Source: Flavivirga aquatica (GTDB lineage Bacteria; Bacteroidota; Bacteroidia; Flavobacteriales; Flavobacteriaceae). From it: a stretch of DNA of 64,000 bases. Location: NCBI RefSeq assembly GCF_001747085.1, contig NZ_MDJD01000034.1, positions 372,001 through 436,000 of the forward strand, given 5' to 3'. Position 1 is the stretch's first letter; the number at the start of each line of letters is the position of its first letter. The notes under the pieces are model-generated. The model saw only the letters and a program-made list of their open reading frames with translations. It was not told the origin of the DNA and did no database searches. A program made the position numbers and the translations under genes. Below are positions 1 through 9,271 of the stretch, piece after piece.

Positions 1-1169
1 GCTCGTTTTAGTGCATATTCTGTGATGTTAGGATCTATACCACGTTCAAATCTAAATGATGCATCTGTATTTAAGCCATGGCGTTTGGCTGTTTTTCTAA
101 TGCTTATAGGATTAAAATATGCGCTCTCTAGAAAAATACTTGTTGTACTTTCTGAAACTCCAGAATGCATTCCACCAAAAACTCCAGCAATACACATTGG
201 TACTTCTTCATCGCATATCATTAAGTCATCTTCATGTAGTTCTCTTTCTATGCCATCTAAAGTCACAAATTTTGTTCCAGCAGCTAGGGTTTTAACTTCT
301 ATTTTATTTCCTGAAATTTTAGCAGCATCAAATGCATGAAGAGGTTGTCCTAAATCATGTAATACATAATTAGTAGCGTCTACAATATTGTTTATTGGGG
401 TTAAGCCAATAGCCTTTAAACGGTGTTGCAACCATGAAGGAGATTCTTTTACTTTTAACCCAGAAATTGTAACACCACAATAGCGAGGTGCTAAATCTTT
501 ATTTTTTACATCGACATCAATCTTTAATGTACGATTATCTACATGAAAAGCACTTATAGAAGGTGTAATAAGCTCTAAATTAATATCTTTTTGTATTAAA
601 CCAGCTTTTAAATCTCGAGCAGTACCTAAATGACTCATAGCATCGGCTCTGTTTGGTGTTAAACCTATTTCAAAAACTTGATCATTTTCAATATTAAAAA
701 TATCAGAAGCTAGAGCACCAATTTCAATAGTATTATCTAAAACCATGATACCGTCGTGAGATTTACCCAAACCTAATTCATCTTCTGCACAAATCATTCC
801 GTGGCTTTCCTCGCCACGAATTTTACCTTTTTTAATGGTCCATGCTTCACCTTCTTCAGTATATAAAGTTGTTCCAATAGTAGCTACAGGTACTTTTTGT
901 CCAGCAGCAACATTTGGTGCACCACAAACAATTTGTATAGGATTGTCTAGACCAATATTAACTGTTGTTACTTTTAATTTATCTGCATTAGGGTGTTTTT
1001 CGCAGGTTAATACCTCTCCAACAACAACACCTTCTAATCCACCTTTTATGGATTGATATGGTTCAAGTCCTTCAACTTCAAGTCCTAAATCTGTAAGTAA
1101 TTCGCTAGTTTGTTCTGGTGTCCAATCTGTATTTAAAAACTGTTTTAACCAGTTATATGAAATCTTCAT
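1..1169 (-). CDS. pheT: Phenylalanine-tRNA ligase beta subunit (3' end outside window)
   Basis: Beta chain of the cytosolic alpha2-beta2 enzyme that charges tRNA-Phe. The reading frame is open from an ATG at 1169 to the window edge, giving the first 389 residues of a protein that is usually about 800 residues long. It starts MKISYNWLKQ. The N-terminal EMAP/OB-type tRNA-binding domain (about residues 40-150) contains GVVVGEVLTCEKHPNADKL and GMICAEDELGLG, and a B3/B4-type editing domain follows, with NNIVDATNYVLHDLGQPLHA and GGMHSGVSE. All are typical of bacterial PheT. The gene appears to be monocistronic at its 5' end, with a TAnnTTTG-type promoter 24 nt upstream. Two open frames on the opposite strand are shadows. 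Identity is secure; only the C-terminal half is missing, through window truncation. Confidence 0.96.
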   Translation of the reverse strand, partial: MKISYNWLKQFLNTDWTPEQTSELLTDLGLEVEGLEPYQSIKGGLEGVVVGEVLTCEKHPNADKLKVTTVNIGLDNPIQIVCGAPNVAAGQKVPVATIGTTLYTEEGEAWTIKKGKIRGEESHGMICAEDELGLGKSHDGIMVLDNTIEIGALASDIFNIENDQVFEIGLTPNRADAMSHLGTARDLKAGLIQKDINLELITPSISAFHVDNRTLKIDVDVKNKDLAPRYCGVTISGLKVKESPSWLQHRLKAIGLTPINNIVDATNYVLHDLGQPLHAFDAAKISGNKIEVKTLAAGTKFVTLDGIERELHEDDLMICDEEVPMCIAGVFGGMHSGVSESTTSIFLESAYFNPISIRKTAKRHGLNTDASFRFERGIDPNITEYALKR

Positions 1170-1192
1170 AAATCATTTGCTATTTAAGACTG

Positions 1193-1200
1193 CAAACCTA
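1193..1200 (-). promoter_or_regulatory. Putative -7 promoter element of pheT
   Basis: On the minus strand this reads TAGGTTTG, an exact match to the Bacteroidota -7 consensus TAnnTTTG. It lies 24 nt upstream of the pheT ATG. No clear -33 TTG is visible at the usual spacing. Confidence 0.45.
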
Positions 1201-1290
1201 CATATTTTTTTTCATTTTTCCTTTTAGAAGATTGAACTAAAGTAGGAGGTAAAGTGTTCTATTTTTAAGAATGAAATGTTAGGTAAATGA

Positions 1291-1698
1291 TTATTCTTTA
1301 ATTTTACGATATGGTAAAACTACAGATTTAGCAATATAATCGTGAATAGCTTTCTTTTTATCATTTCCATTTACAATAATAAGTGAAATCCAACCTAATA
1401 AAGATTTGGTTATAAATCTAGCTACAGCAAAAACTATGTTAATATTTTTTGTTTCATCATTTTCTTGCTTTACAACAATATCATTAAAAAAATGACCTAC
1501 GGTAGCACCGTATAAAGAAATAAGAATAGGTTCATAAAGAAGAAATAGAGCAAAAAATATAATTATTCTTATATAATCTGGAGTGTTTTCAATAAGATTA
1601 AAAATTTCGGATGCAGAATACATTAATATTATAAGTACAATTGTATCTATTACTAATGCTTTTATTCTAGTTGATATGGGAGCGTATTGATTTTCCAT
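1291..1698 (-). CDS. RDD family membrane protein
   Basis: A 135-residue inner-membrane protein. The RDD signature is seen near the N-terminus (ISTRIKALVIDTIVLIILM, where R-D are the characteristic charged residues inside the first helix), followed by a second helix (IIIFFALFLLYEP) and GATVGHFFNDIVV, the conserved loop of the family. A third hydrophobic stretch (FITKSLLGWISLIIV) follows. The family's biochemical role is poorly defined; some members are linked to ion transport. It lies 10 nt downstream of the 156-residue gene on the same strand, so the two are probably cotranscribed. Confidence 0.8.
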   Translation of the reverse strand: MENQYAPISTRIKALVIDTIVLIILMYSASEIFNLIENTPDYIRIIIFFALFLLYEPILISLYGATVGHFFNDIVVKQENDETKNINIVFAVARFITKSLLGWISLIIVNGNDKKKAIHDYIAKSVVLPYRKIKE

Positions 1699-1708
1699 AA
1701 ATTATTTA

Positions 1709-2179
1709 CTATAATTCATTTATTAAAAGGTTGTAATCGTATTGTAAATCTTCATGTAAAGCATTAATAGTCTTTTTAACTAATATTAGCTGTCTATTGT
1801 ACATGTTTTGCAATTGTACGCTATTTTTAATGCTAGGAGTGAAATTTTTTAATTTACTACAGAAATAAATAAGTAATTCGACTTCTGTTTCTTTTTTTTG
1901 AGAATAACGAATATACTTTTTTATATTTCTCAATATTTTACGAGTACTTTTTCTAATGTAAAAATAACTATCTCTATTTACGAGTTCAAATTCCTCGTCT
2001 ATATAGCCTTTTACACTTTCTATATAACCACTTTCATTATGAGATTCGAATAGTAAATAGGTGAGCAGCTCTTTATTTTCTTTTTTAAACCTTGATAAGC
2101 GGAGACAGAGTTCTTGTATTTCTTGGGGTGAAAGCGTATTTAATTCTTGTTTTATTTCTCTTAAAGCTACAGCTTTCAT
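1709..2179 (-). CDS. Conserved hypothetical protein (156 aa)
   Basis: I do not recognise a named family. The protein is charged, with no signal peptide or membrane helix, and looks largely alpha-helical. The N-terminus (MKAVALREIKQELNTLSPQE) resembles a short regulatory or coiled segment; a Lys/Arg-rich middle (STRKILRNIKKYIRYSQKKE) follows. It begins an apparent two-gene unit with the RDD membrane protein 10 nt downstream. Codon use matches its neighbours, supporting a real gene. It may be a lineage-specific flavobacterial protein. Confidence 0.7.
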   Translation of the reverse strand: MKAVALREIKQELNTLSPQEIQELCLRLSRFKKENKELLTYLLFESHNESGYIESVKGYIDEEFELVNRDSYFYIRKSTRKILRNIKKYIRYSQKKETEVELLIYFCSKLKNFTPSIKNSVQLQNMYNRQLILVKKTINALHEDLQYDYNLLINEL

Positions 2180-2202
2180 TAAAAATTTGATTTAATTAAT
2201 AA

Positions 2203-2233
2203 ATATAAAAAAACCATTACAATTGTAATGGTT
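2203..2233 (-). terminator. Rho-independent terminator after the E1 gene
   Basis: A perfect 22-nt palindrome (2212-2233) is followed on the minus strand by a run of seven T. It sits 27 nt after the stop codon of the 2-oxoacid dehydrogenase gene. Confidence 0.8.
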
Positions 2234-2259
2234 AAAATAGTATTTTGTTAAAGGTTATA

Positions 2260-4671
2260 TTATCTTAATTTAGGAAAAGTATTTGGGTTCGACTCGTGCA
2301 TAACATCATAAATAGCCTCAAAAATATCTTCAGCCGATGGTTTAGAAAAATAATCCCCATCATTGCCATAAGCAGGTCTATGCGCTTTTGCTGTTAGTGT
2401 TTTTGGTTGGCTATCTAGATATTGAAAAGCATTTTGATTATTTAAAACTTCATTTAAAATATATGCTGAAGCTCCCCCGGGAACATCTTCATCAATAATC
2501 ATTAAACGATTTGTTTTTGCTACACTTTTTACTATATCATGATTTATATCGAATGGAATTAATGATTGTACATCAATAACTTCTGCACTAATACCAATAG
2601 TTAAGAGATCTTTAGCTGTTTGCTCAACAATACGTAATGTAGAGCCATAAGAAACTAAAGTAATATCTGTACCATCTTTTACTGTTTCAACAACACCAAT
2701 GGGTGTTTTTATATTACTTAAATTATTAGGCATCTTTTCCTTTAGTCGATAGCCATTTAAACATTCTACAACTATAGCTGGGTCATCACTTAATAAAAGT
2801 GTGTTGTAAAATCCAGCAGCTTTAGTCATGTTTCTTGGTACTAATAAATTTACGCCTTTTATTAAATTTAAAATGCCACCCATTTGAGAACCGGAATGCC
2901 ATATGCCTTCAAGCCTATGTCCTCTAGTTCTTATTATTAATGGTGCTTTTTGCTTGCCTTTAGTTCTATAATGTGTGGTTGCTAAATCATCACTTATAAT
3001 TTGTAATGCGTATAATATATAATCTAAGTATTGAATTTCTGCAATAGGTCTCAAACCACGCAAAGCCATTCCAATACCTTGACCTATAATGGTAGCTTCT
3101 CTAATGCCTACATCGGCAACACGAAGTTCTCCATATTTTTCTTGTAAGCCTTCAAGCCCTTGGTTTACGTCTCCAATATTACCTGTGTCTTCTCCAAATA
3201 CCAAAGTTTTAGGATAATTGCTAAAAATGGTATCAAAATTATCACGTAATATGATACGGCCATCTACTAGTTCTGCATCATCATTATAAGTTGGTTTTAT
3301 TTCAGGTATGCGTATACTAGACTTTTCGGTTTCTGAGTATAAGTGAGAGCTAAATTTAGGTTGGATAAGTTCGAAATAAGAATTAATCCAGTCATTAAGA
3401 ATTTGCTTTTCATTAGTGTCTTCTCCAATAGTATGTCTTAAAGCTTTTCTAGCATGAGATAAAATATCTCTTCTTGTAGGCTCTTCTATGGCTTTTAAAT
3501 TTTCTTTTAATTTTGATATAAAAACACCATTAGCACTAGTTGTAGCAACTTGTTTTAGAATAGTTATTAATTCTAAATGCTCTTTTTTTATAGGTCTAAC
3601 AAAAGTATTCCAAGCATTGTTTTTTGCTTCTCTTACCTCTCTTTTTATTGTTCTTTCTATTTCAATGAGACCTTCATTTGTAGCAATGCCACTTTCTATA
3701 ATCCATTGACGCATTTTTTTATTGCAATCATGATTAGATTCCCATTCTAAGCGTTCTGCATTTTTGTAACGTTCGTGTGAACCTGAAGTAGAATGACCTT
3801 GAGGTTGTGTGAGTTCTAATACATGAATTAAAACAGGAACATGTTCTTCTCTAGCAATAGAAGCAGCTTCTTGATATGTTTCTACAAGGTTAGCATAATC
3901 CCAGCCTTTTACGCGTAGAATTTCGAATCCTTTTTGTTCTTTATCTCGTTGAAATCCTTTTAAAATTTCAGAAATATTTTCTTTTGTTGTTTGATGTTTT
4001 GCATGTACTGAAATACCATATTCATCATCCCAAACACTTATTACCATAGGAACTTGTAATACACCAGCTGCATTTATGGTTTCGAAAAATAAGCCTTCAC
4101 TAGTACTAGCGTTCCCAATGGTTCCCCAAGCAATTTCATTGCCATTTTTTGAAAATTTTTCGGTATTTATACCTTTTACTTCTCTAAATATTTTTGATGC
4201 TTGAGCTAAACCTAATAATCGAGGCATTTGCCCTGCAGTAGGGGATATGTCTGCACTAGAATTGTATTGATTTGTAAGGTCTTTCCAACTACCGTTATCA
4301 TTTAAACTATGAGTTACAAAATGTCCACCCATTTGACGACCAGCAGACATCGGTTCGAACTCTAAATTAGTATTGGCATATAAACCAGCAAAAAATTGTT
4401 CCATAGTTAGTTCTCCAATAGCCATCATAAAAGTTTGATCTCGGTAATAACCAGATCTCCAATCGCCTTTTAAAAAGGCTTTGGCCATTGCTAATTGAGG
4501 AATTTCTTTTCCATCACCAAAAATCCCAAATTTGGCTTTACCAGTTAAAACTTCACGTCGTCCTAATAAACTACATTCACGACTAATTACAGCAATTTTG
4601 TAGTCATTTATAACTTCTGCTTTAAAGTCCTTGAATGATAAGTTGTTTTTCAAATCAGGTATTGTTTGCAT
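2260..4671 (-). CDS. 2-oxoacid dehydrogenase E1, fused alpha and beta subunits
   Basis: An 803-residue thiamine-diphosphate enzyme that would decarboxylate a branched-chain or related 2-oxoacid and pass the acyl group to a lipoyl E2. Residues 1 to about 330 are the alpha-type half, with HSLNDNGSWKDL and the cofactor-site region GTIGNASTSEG (near residue 186) through WDDEYGIS. The beta-type half runs from about 467 to the end (VDGRIILRDNFD, LVFGEDTGNIGDVNQG, ADVGIREATIIGQGIG, RTRGHRLEG, YGSTLRIVEQTAKDL). The single-chain alpha/beta arrangement is usual in Bacteroidota. Where other E1 alpha proteins have GDG at the Mg-TDP motif, this one reads GNA, and the distal Asn is Asp (WDDEYG); see findings. 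E2 and E3 genes are not adjacent. The gene has its own promoter and terminator. Confidence 0.9.
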   Translation of the reverse strand: MQTIPDLKNNLSFKDFKAEVINDYKIAVISRECSLLGRREVLTGKAKFGIFGDGKEIPQLAMAKAFLKGDWRSGYYRDQTFMMAIGELTMEQFFAGLYANTNLEFEPMSAGRQMGGHFVTHSLNDNGSWKDLTNQYNSSADISPTAGQMPRLLGLAQASKIFREVKGINTEKFSKNGNEIAWGTIGNASTSEGLFFETINAAGVLQVPMVISVWDDEYGISVHAKHQTTKENISEILKGFQRDKEQKGFEILRVKGWDYANLVETYQEAASIAREEHVPVLIHVLELTQPQGHSTSGSHERYKNAERLEWESNHDCNKKMRQWIIESGIATNEGLIEIERTIKREVREAKNNAWNTFVRPIKKEHLELITILKQVATTSANGVFISKLKENLKAIEEPTRRDILSHARKALRHTIGEDTNEKQILNDWINSYFELIQPKFSSHLYSETEKSSIRIPEIKPTYNDDAELVDGRIILRDNFDTIFSNYPKTLVFGEDTGNIGDVNQGLEGLQEKYGELRVADVGIREATIIGQGIGMALRGLRPIAEIQYLDYILYALQIISDDLATTHYRTKGKQKAPLIIRTRGHRLEGIWHSGSQMGGILNLIKGVNLLVPRNMTKAAGFYNTLLLSDDPAIVVECLNGYRLKEKMPNNLSNIKTPIGVVETVKDGTDITLVSYGSTLRIVEQTAKDLLTIGISAEVIDVQSLIPFDINHDIVKSVAKTNRLMIIDEDVPGGASAYILNEVLNNQNAFQYLDSQPKTLTAKAHRPAYGNDGDYFSKPSAEDIFEAIYDVMHESNPNTFPKLR

Positions 4672-4693
4672 AGAAAAATGCTTTTAGGTTTTG

Positions 4694-4724
4694 CAAAAAT
4701 AGTTAAAAATTACCTTTTTTGCAA
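4694..4724 (-). promoter_or_regulatory. Putative promoter of the E1 gene
   Basis: On the minus strand there is a TTG (4722-4724) as -33, a 20-nt spacer, then TATTTTTG (4694-4701) matching TAnnTTTG. It lies 22 nt upstream of the ATG. Confidence 0.55.
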
Positions 4725-4839
4725 TTATATGGACTTGTAAAAAAATACGAATTATATAAAAAAATAAAAGGTGTTTTATGTTATTTTTATTTTTTTGACA
4801 AAAAAAAGATAAATTAGCAATAATTATTTAATTTTTACT

Positions 4840-7671
4840 TTAAAACCACCTTCTTCTAAATAAACCTAAAAGTGCTTGTGGATCTACTGTAAATTTGAAT
4901 CTTATTTTCTGGTCATAATTTGGTTGTCCAATTTCCCAGCCAAGATTCGAGTATATAGGAAGGTAAATTTCAAAATAATCTGTTACTAAATTAACTCTTA
5001 TACCAGAATCATATACGAATTTAGGAGAGCGAAGCTTATTTTTTATGAAACCAATATCTCCATATGCTAATATATATCTCCAAAGTGTTGTACTTGTGTT
5101 AAGTGTAGTAATCCACTGATTTGCATATGGTTCTTCTAATTTAGATTTAAAACCTCCCTCTGCATCAATATATTGTTGACTAAAAATACCTGTAGATTCA
5201 GAACGCCCTAAATATGAATAATCAAATAAATAGTCTGTAGGCCTGTCTAGTGCGAAGCTAAAAAAATCTGAATTGATGTCTGTACTGTTTTTCAAAAAAG
5301 TACCAGCAAACAGACGTACATTTAATTGTCTATTACTTTCAAATAAGCGTCTATATTCATAATTAAATGCTAATTTGCTGAATTTTTTTCCTATTTGAAA
5401 ATCTGCATACCACTTATTAAAATTTATAAGATTGTCATTTGAATATATGTAGCGCATATTAAAAACGCTATAGTTTGGTTCGTTTGTGGTTAAGATATTG
5501 TTAAGATCTTCATCTCTATGAATATCTACATATCTAAAAGATAATGATTTAATTTTGTTTGAGCGTAAATCGTCTTTTTCTCTAAATTGTAATTTTAATG
5601 ATGGTGTTATTTTTCTAACAAATAGATCTTCTGCATATGATGTATAACTACTTACGATACCATAATTGATGAAATAGAGGTTGTTGTTTTCTAAATAATG
5701 TGTTTTAGATATTGATGCAGAACCTGTTAGTGATTTTGATTTGAATGCATATTGAGGAGCTATTTTATAATTAAAGAGTTTTCTTAAAATAGTTTTATTA
5801 TAAGCTCGCATGCCTAGAGTAAATCCATCATATATATTATTGAATTCTGCGATAGGCATAAAAAATACTTGGCTGTAGTTGGGGTTTTCAAGATCTTTAA
5901 AAAGCTTGAACTGTAAGGGTTTATTATTAAAAAAGAAGCCTTTTAGTGATTTCCAATTATCTCTTAAATTAATTTCAGGGATGACACTGTTATAGTTTAA
6001 AACGAGTTTGTTAGCATTGTTTCTTGGTAAGGTAACTGTTTTGCTTCCATTTATGTTTTCAATCCATGTTTTTGATATTATACTGTCATTATTTAAAGAA
6101 TACAATGAAATAGGCATATTATTATCACGTTTATTTTTTATAGTAAGCGTAATAGAGTCTTTTGTTTTTGTAACTTTTTTAATTTTAAAATCTATTTTTT
6201 TTCTAGTAGTTAGATAGTCATTAAAAAACCAATTGATATCCTTGTTAGTTTTAGACTTTAGAAAGGATTCAAACTCTTTAGAAGTGGTTGGTTTTAATTT
6301 ATTTTCACTTAAAAAAGCCTCAATACTATTTTCAATTATGTTACTATTTACGAAGTCATCAAGATATTTAAAGCCAATACCAGCCTTATATTTATTAGCT
6401 ATATTTTTATTAAATTTTAATAAAGAATCTTTTTGCATTGATAAGGGCTGGTCTTTATTAGTTCTTGCCATTAACATGAATGCTAAAATGTATTTATCAT
6501 TAAACTTCATATCTGCTGCATGAAAAGAACGAACTCCCCAGATATTAGCTATAGAGCCCAAAAACTTCATATTAGGGTAGTGCTCATCAACATAACTCAT
6601 TAGATAATATATTTGAATACCATCTATTAGCCATTGTTCTTTTCTTGGGTTTATTAGAAGTGTATTTTCTAGATAATTGTGTAATGCTGTTTTTAGAAGT
6701 TTTAACTCGTATTGAAAATGACGAGGATACGGTTTTATAAATTTCGGTAAAAAATTTAAGCCATAAATAGGCGCTTTATCGTAATCAATTTGAGTTAATA
6801 ATAATCTTTTATGAGGGTATTCTCCAAAGTTATCAAAAATAAATTTTGTGATTTTTTCAGTAATTAAAACTTTATCTATAACTTGAATGCCTCCATCTTT
6901 TATGTTAGAAACAATTGAAAAATTATCAGATTGCAGTGTGTTAAAATTTGAGTTTTTAGTTAAGAATAACTTGTTATTTATTCTGTTTTTCCCTTCTAAT
7001 TTTACTATTTGTTTGTTTGTTAATTGGAATATTTCGTTTGTATCTAATTCTGAAATTAATGTGAATCCATTTGGATGTTCGATTTCAAGAGTAATATCAG
7101 ATTTAGGAATAAATAAATCATCTAAATTTTTATTACTATAATATTGCCATTTGCCATTATAGACAACAGGAGTTATATACCAATATCTTAAATTGATATC
7201 ACCATCATTTGTCAAACCATAGCTGGTGAATTTAGAATTTGGAATTTGTACTGTGTATTCTAAATGTATTGTGTAAGAATTATTAGGTTTTAAAGGTGTT
7301 ATAAGGTCTACTTTAATGATGTCAACTTGATCTTTAAGTTGTTCAAATATTAAATTTTGATTATTTTGTTTTATTGAAGCTATTGTAGAATATCCTCTAT
7401 CCTTATTTTTTGCTAAGTGAAAGTCATTATTATATTCATCGGCAATACGAATAGCTAATGGTGTTTTTTTTGATGAATAGCTATTATTCCAATCGTTTAA
7501 ATAAATAGTTTGTAGTTCATGCTGTGTCTCATTATAGTATTTAATAGTTTGAGATATTTTTATTTGCTTATTTTCTGTGTCGAAAATAGCTTTAACATCA
7601 ATTTTATTTTGACTAAAACTAGCAAAACATATTAAAAAGAATAAAATACAATTAAGAAGACGTAATTTCAA
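4840..7671 (-). CDS. M1-peptidase-like protein fused to a C-terminal beta-barrel; zinc site degenerate
   Basis: A 943-residue exported protein. Residues 1-20 form a signal peptide ending CFASFSQ. The next 500 or so residues follow the layout of M1 aminopeptidases: an N-terminal beta domain, YGLNFLP near residue 299 at the place of the GAMEN loop, then the region where HEXXH and the distal zinc Glu should lie. There the sequence is LHNYLEN, about 25 residues before WLIDGIQ, so the zinc ligands and general base are not conserved. From about residue 590 the protein changes to alternating aromatic/polar strands ending in RRRWF, which suggests an outer-membrane beta-barrel. It may be an inactive binding or scaffold derivative. 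It is monocistronic, with 168 bp separating it from the E1 gene. The call of M1 ancestry is an inference from motif order. Confidence 0.65.
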   Translation of the reverse strand: MKLRLLNCILFFLICFASFSQNKIDVKAIFDTENKQIKISQTIKYYNETQHELQTIYLNDWNNSYSSKKTPLAIRIADEYNNDFHLAKNKDRGYSTIASIKQNNQNLIFEQLKDQVDIIKVDLITPLKPNNSYTIHLEYTVQIPNSKFTSYGLTNDGDINLRYWYITPVVYNGKWQYYSNKNLDDLFIPKSDITLEIEHPNGFTLISELDTNEIFQLTNKQIVKLEGKNRINNKLFLTKNSNFNTLQSDNFSIVSNIKDGGIQVIDKVLITEKITKFIFDNFGEYPHKRLLLTQIDYDKAPIYGLNFLPKFIKPYPRHFQYELKLLKTALHNYLENTLLINPRKEQWLIDGIQIYYLMSYVDEHYPNMKFLGSIANIWGVRSFHAADMKFNDKYILAFMLMARTNKDQPLSMQKDSLLKFNKNIANKYKAGIGFKYLDDFVNSNIIENSIEAFLSENKLKPTTSKEFESFLKSKTNKDINWFFNDYLTTRKKIDFKIKKVTKTKDSITLTIKNKRDNNMPISLYSLNNDSIISKTWIENINGSKTVTLPRNNANKLVLNYNSVIPEINLRDNWKSLKGFFFNNKPLQFKLFKDLENPNYSQVFFMPIAEFNNIYDGFTLGMRAYNKTILRKLFNYKIAPQYAFKSKSLTGSASISKTHYLENNNLYFINYGIVSSYTSYAEDLFVRKITPSLKLQFREKDDLRSNKIKSLSFRYVDIHRDEDLNNILTTNEPNYSVFNMRYIYSNDNLINFNKWYADFQIGKKFSKLAFNYEYRRLFESNRQLNVRLFAGTFLKNSTDINSDFFSFALDRPTDYLFDYSYLGRSESTGIFSQQYIDAEGGFKSKLEEPYANQWITTLNTSTTLWRYILAYGDIGFIKNKLRSPKFVYDSGIRVNLVTDYFEIYLPIYSNLGWEIGQPNYDQKIRFKFTVDPQALLGLFRRRWF

Positions 7672-7790
7672 TTTTTATAGCATTAAACGGTTTGTAAAGT
7701 GTGTTTATGGAGTGTTAAATATTAATGGCTTAAAAATTAGTGTGTTAAAAAATGAAAACTTACAATTATTAAGCCAAAAATACTTTCATA

Positions 7791-8480
7791 CTAGAAATTA
7801 GGACTTAAGCCTGATTCTTTATAGAAGTTATCTAATATATTTATCACTTCGTCTTCTGTGTCTACTAAGTGTATTAAATCTAAGTCTTTAGGACTTATAT
7901 TTTGAAAAGTATCTAACAAAGTTTGTTTTATCCAATCGAGTAAACCTTTCCAAAAGTCTGTTCCAACAAGAATAATAGGAAATTTTTCAATTTTATATGT
8001 TTGTATTAGTGTAATGGCTTCAAATAATTCATCTAGTGTACCAAAACCACCTGGCATAACTACAAATCCTTGAGAATATTTTACAAACATAACTTTTCTA
8101 ACAAAAAAGTAATCAAAATCTAAGCTTTTGTCATGGTCTATGTATGGATTATCATGTTGTTCAAAGGGTAAATCAATATTAAGGCCTACAGAGGTTCCTC
8201 CACCTAAGTGTGCTCCTTTATTACCGGCTTCCATAATTCCTGGACCTCCACCTGTTATAACACCGTAACCAGCTTCTACAATTGTTTTTGCAATGCTTTC
8301 TGATAGCTTATAATATTTGTTATCTGGTTTTGTTCTTGCAGATCCAAAAATAGAAACACAAGGTCCTATTTTACTCATTTTTTCAAACCCATTGACAAAT
8401 TCGCCCATGATTTTAAAAATAGCCCAAGAATCGTTAGTTTTTATTTCATTCCAACCTTTGTGATGTTGTTCTTTTCTCAT
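7791..8480 (-). CDS. LOG-family (TIGR00730) nucleotide 5'-monophosphate phosphoribohydrolase-like protein
   Basis: A 229-residue cytosolic Rossmann-fold protein. Diagnostic motifs are SIFGSARTKPDN near the N-terminus, ITGGGPGIMEAGNKGA (about residue 78), and MPGGFGTLDELFEA (about residue 140), the PGGxGTxxE signature carrying the catalytic Arg/Glu pair region. Family members release free base from cytokinin-type riboside monophosphates or from AMP and other purine monophosphates. It is commonly mislabelled lysine decarboxylase. The neighbours give no pathway context; the gene is transcribed divergently from the small orphan gene at 8763. Confidence 0.9.
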   Translation of the reverse strand: MRKEQHHKGWNEIKTNDSWAIFKIMGEFVNGFEKMSKIGPCVSIFGSARTKPDNKYYKLSESIAKTIVEAGYGVITGGGPGIMEAGNKGAHLGGGTSVGLNIDLPFEQHDNPYIDHDKSLDFDYFFVRKVMFVKYSQGFVVMPGGFGTLDELFEAITLIQTYKIEKFPIILVGTDFWKGLLDWIKQTLLDTFQNISPKDLDLIHLVDTEDEVINILDNFYKESGLSPNF

Positions 8481-8762
8481 GTAATTCTCTTTATTTTATA
8501 CGTCTTGAAAGATAATATTTTAAATTATCTTATTAAACATCAAGAACGAATTTTAACGGTAATTGTTGTTAGTCGTGCATTTCTAAATTTAATAACATAG
8601 AAATACGATAAACCTTACGTGAACTAGGGTGTTTTTCCTTTCGTATTAATTAGTTCATTTCCTCTTGACTTACAGTTTGTTATTTGCTTTTTTTGTATTC
8701 ACAGTACTTGGTTTTAGTGTTAAGCTTAAGGGTATTGTTAATTATAATAAAATATTTGAATT

Positions 8763-9266
8763 ATGGAAAGTATGATTTACTACACATCTGTTAAGGGGCT
8801 TTCTAATTGTAATTTGGTTGGATTTAAGCAAGGTATAGCTAAAGAATCTGATGTTTTTATTTTAGATGCATTAAAAAAAACACATCATGCTTTTTTTAAA
8901 AGAAGATGTAGTGTAAATGAGCAAATTGAATTATTGCTTGTTTTTAGTAGAAATAAGAATGATTCTGTCTCTATTAAGGATTCCGCGAAGCTACATGAAA
9001 ATTTATCTATAAACAGTGTAGCGTTAGAGTGTCCAAAATCGGATACTATTAACATTTTGAAAAACGAAACTAAGGAAGTTGTGTTTAGAATATATACAAC
9101 AGATGAGGATTATTTAGATATTACTTTAATAGTTACTAATAATAATTTTAGATATTCTAAATGTATTACTAGCATCCAAAATGGATTATACACTAAAAAA
9201 GATGTTACTAAAAGCATCTACGTATATAAAATTCCTGTTTATTATAAATTAGTTAGTGGCTTTTAA
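8763..9266 (+). CDS. Hypothetical protein (167 aa), no recognised family
   Basis: No family recognised. There is no signal peptide or transmembrane helix. The predicted content is mixed, with a beta-rich C-terminal half (KEVVFRIYTTDEDYLDITLI, then SIYVYKIPVYYKLVSGF). Codon use is AT-rich, like its neighbours, and the frame is open for the whole 504 bp. It is isolated: 282 bp of intergenic DNA upstream, and it converges on uvrA with a 5-nt gap. It could be a lineage-specific gene of unknown role. Confidence 0.55.
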   Translation: MESMIYYTSVKGLSNCNLVGFKQGIAKESDVFILDALKKTHHAFFKRRCSVNEQIELLLVFSRNKNDSVSIKDSAKLHENLSINSVALECPKSDTINILKNETKEVVFRIYTTDEDYLDITLIVTNNNFRYSKCITSIQNGLYTKKDVTKSIYVYKIPVYYKLVSGF

Positions 9267-9271
9267 GTTAT

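Noticed and set aside
22-339. Plus-strand open frames in the first kilobase
   Set aside because: They are opposite pheT, which reads continuously on the minus strand.
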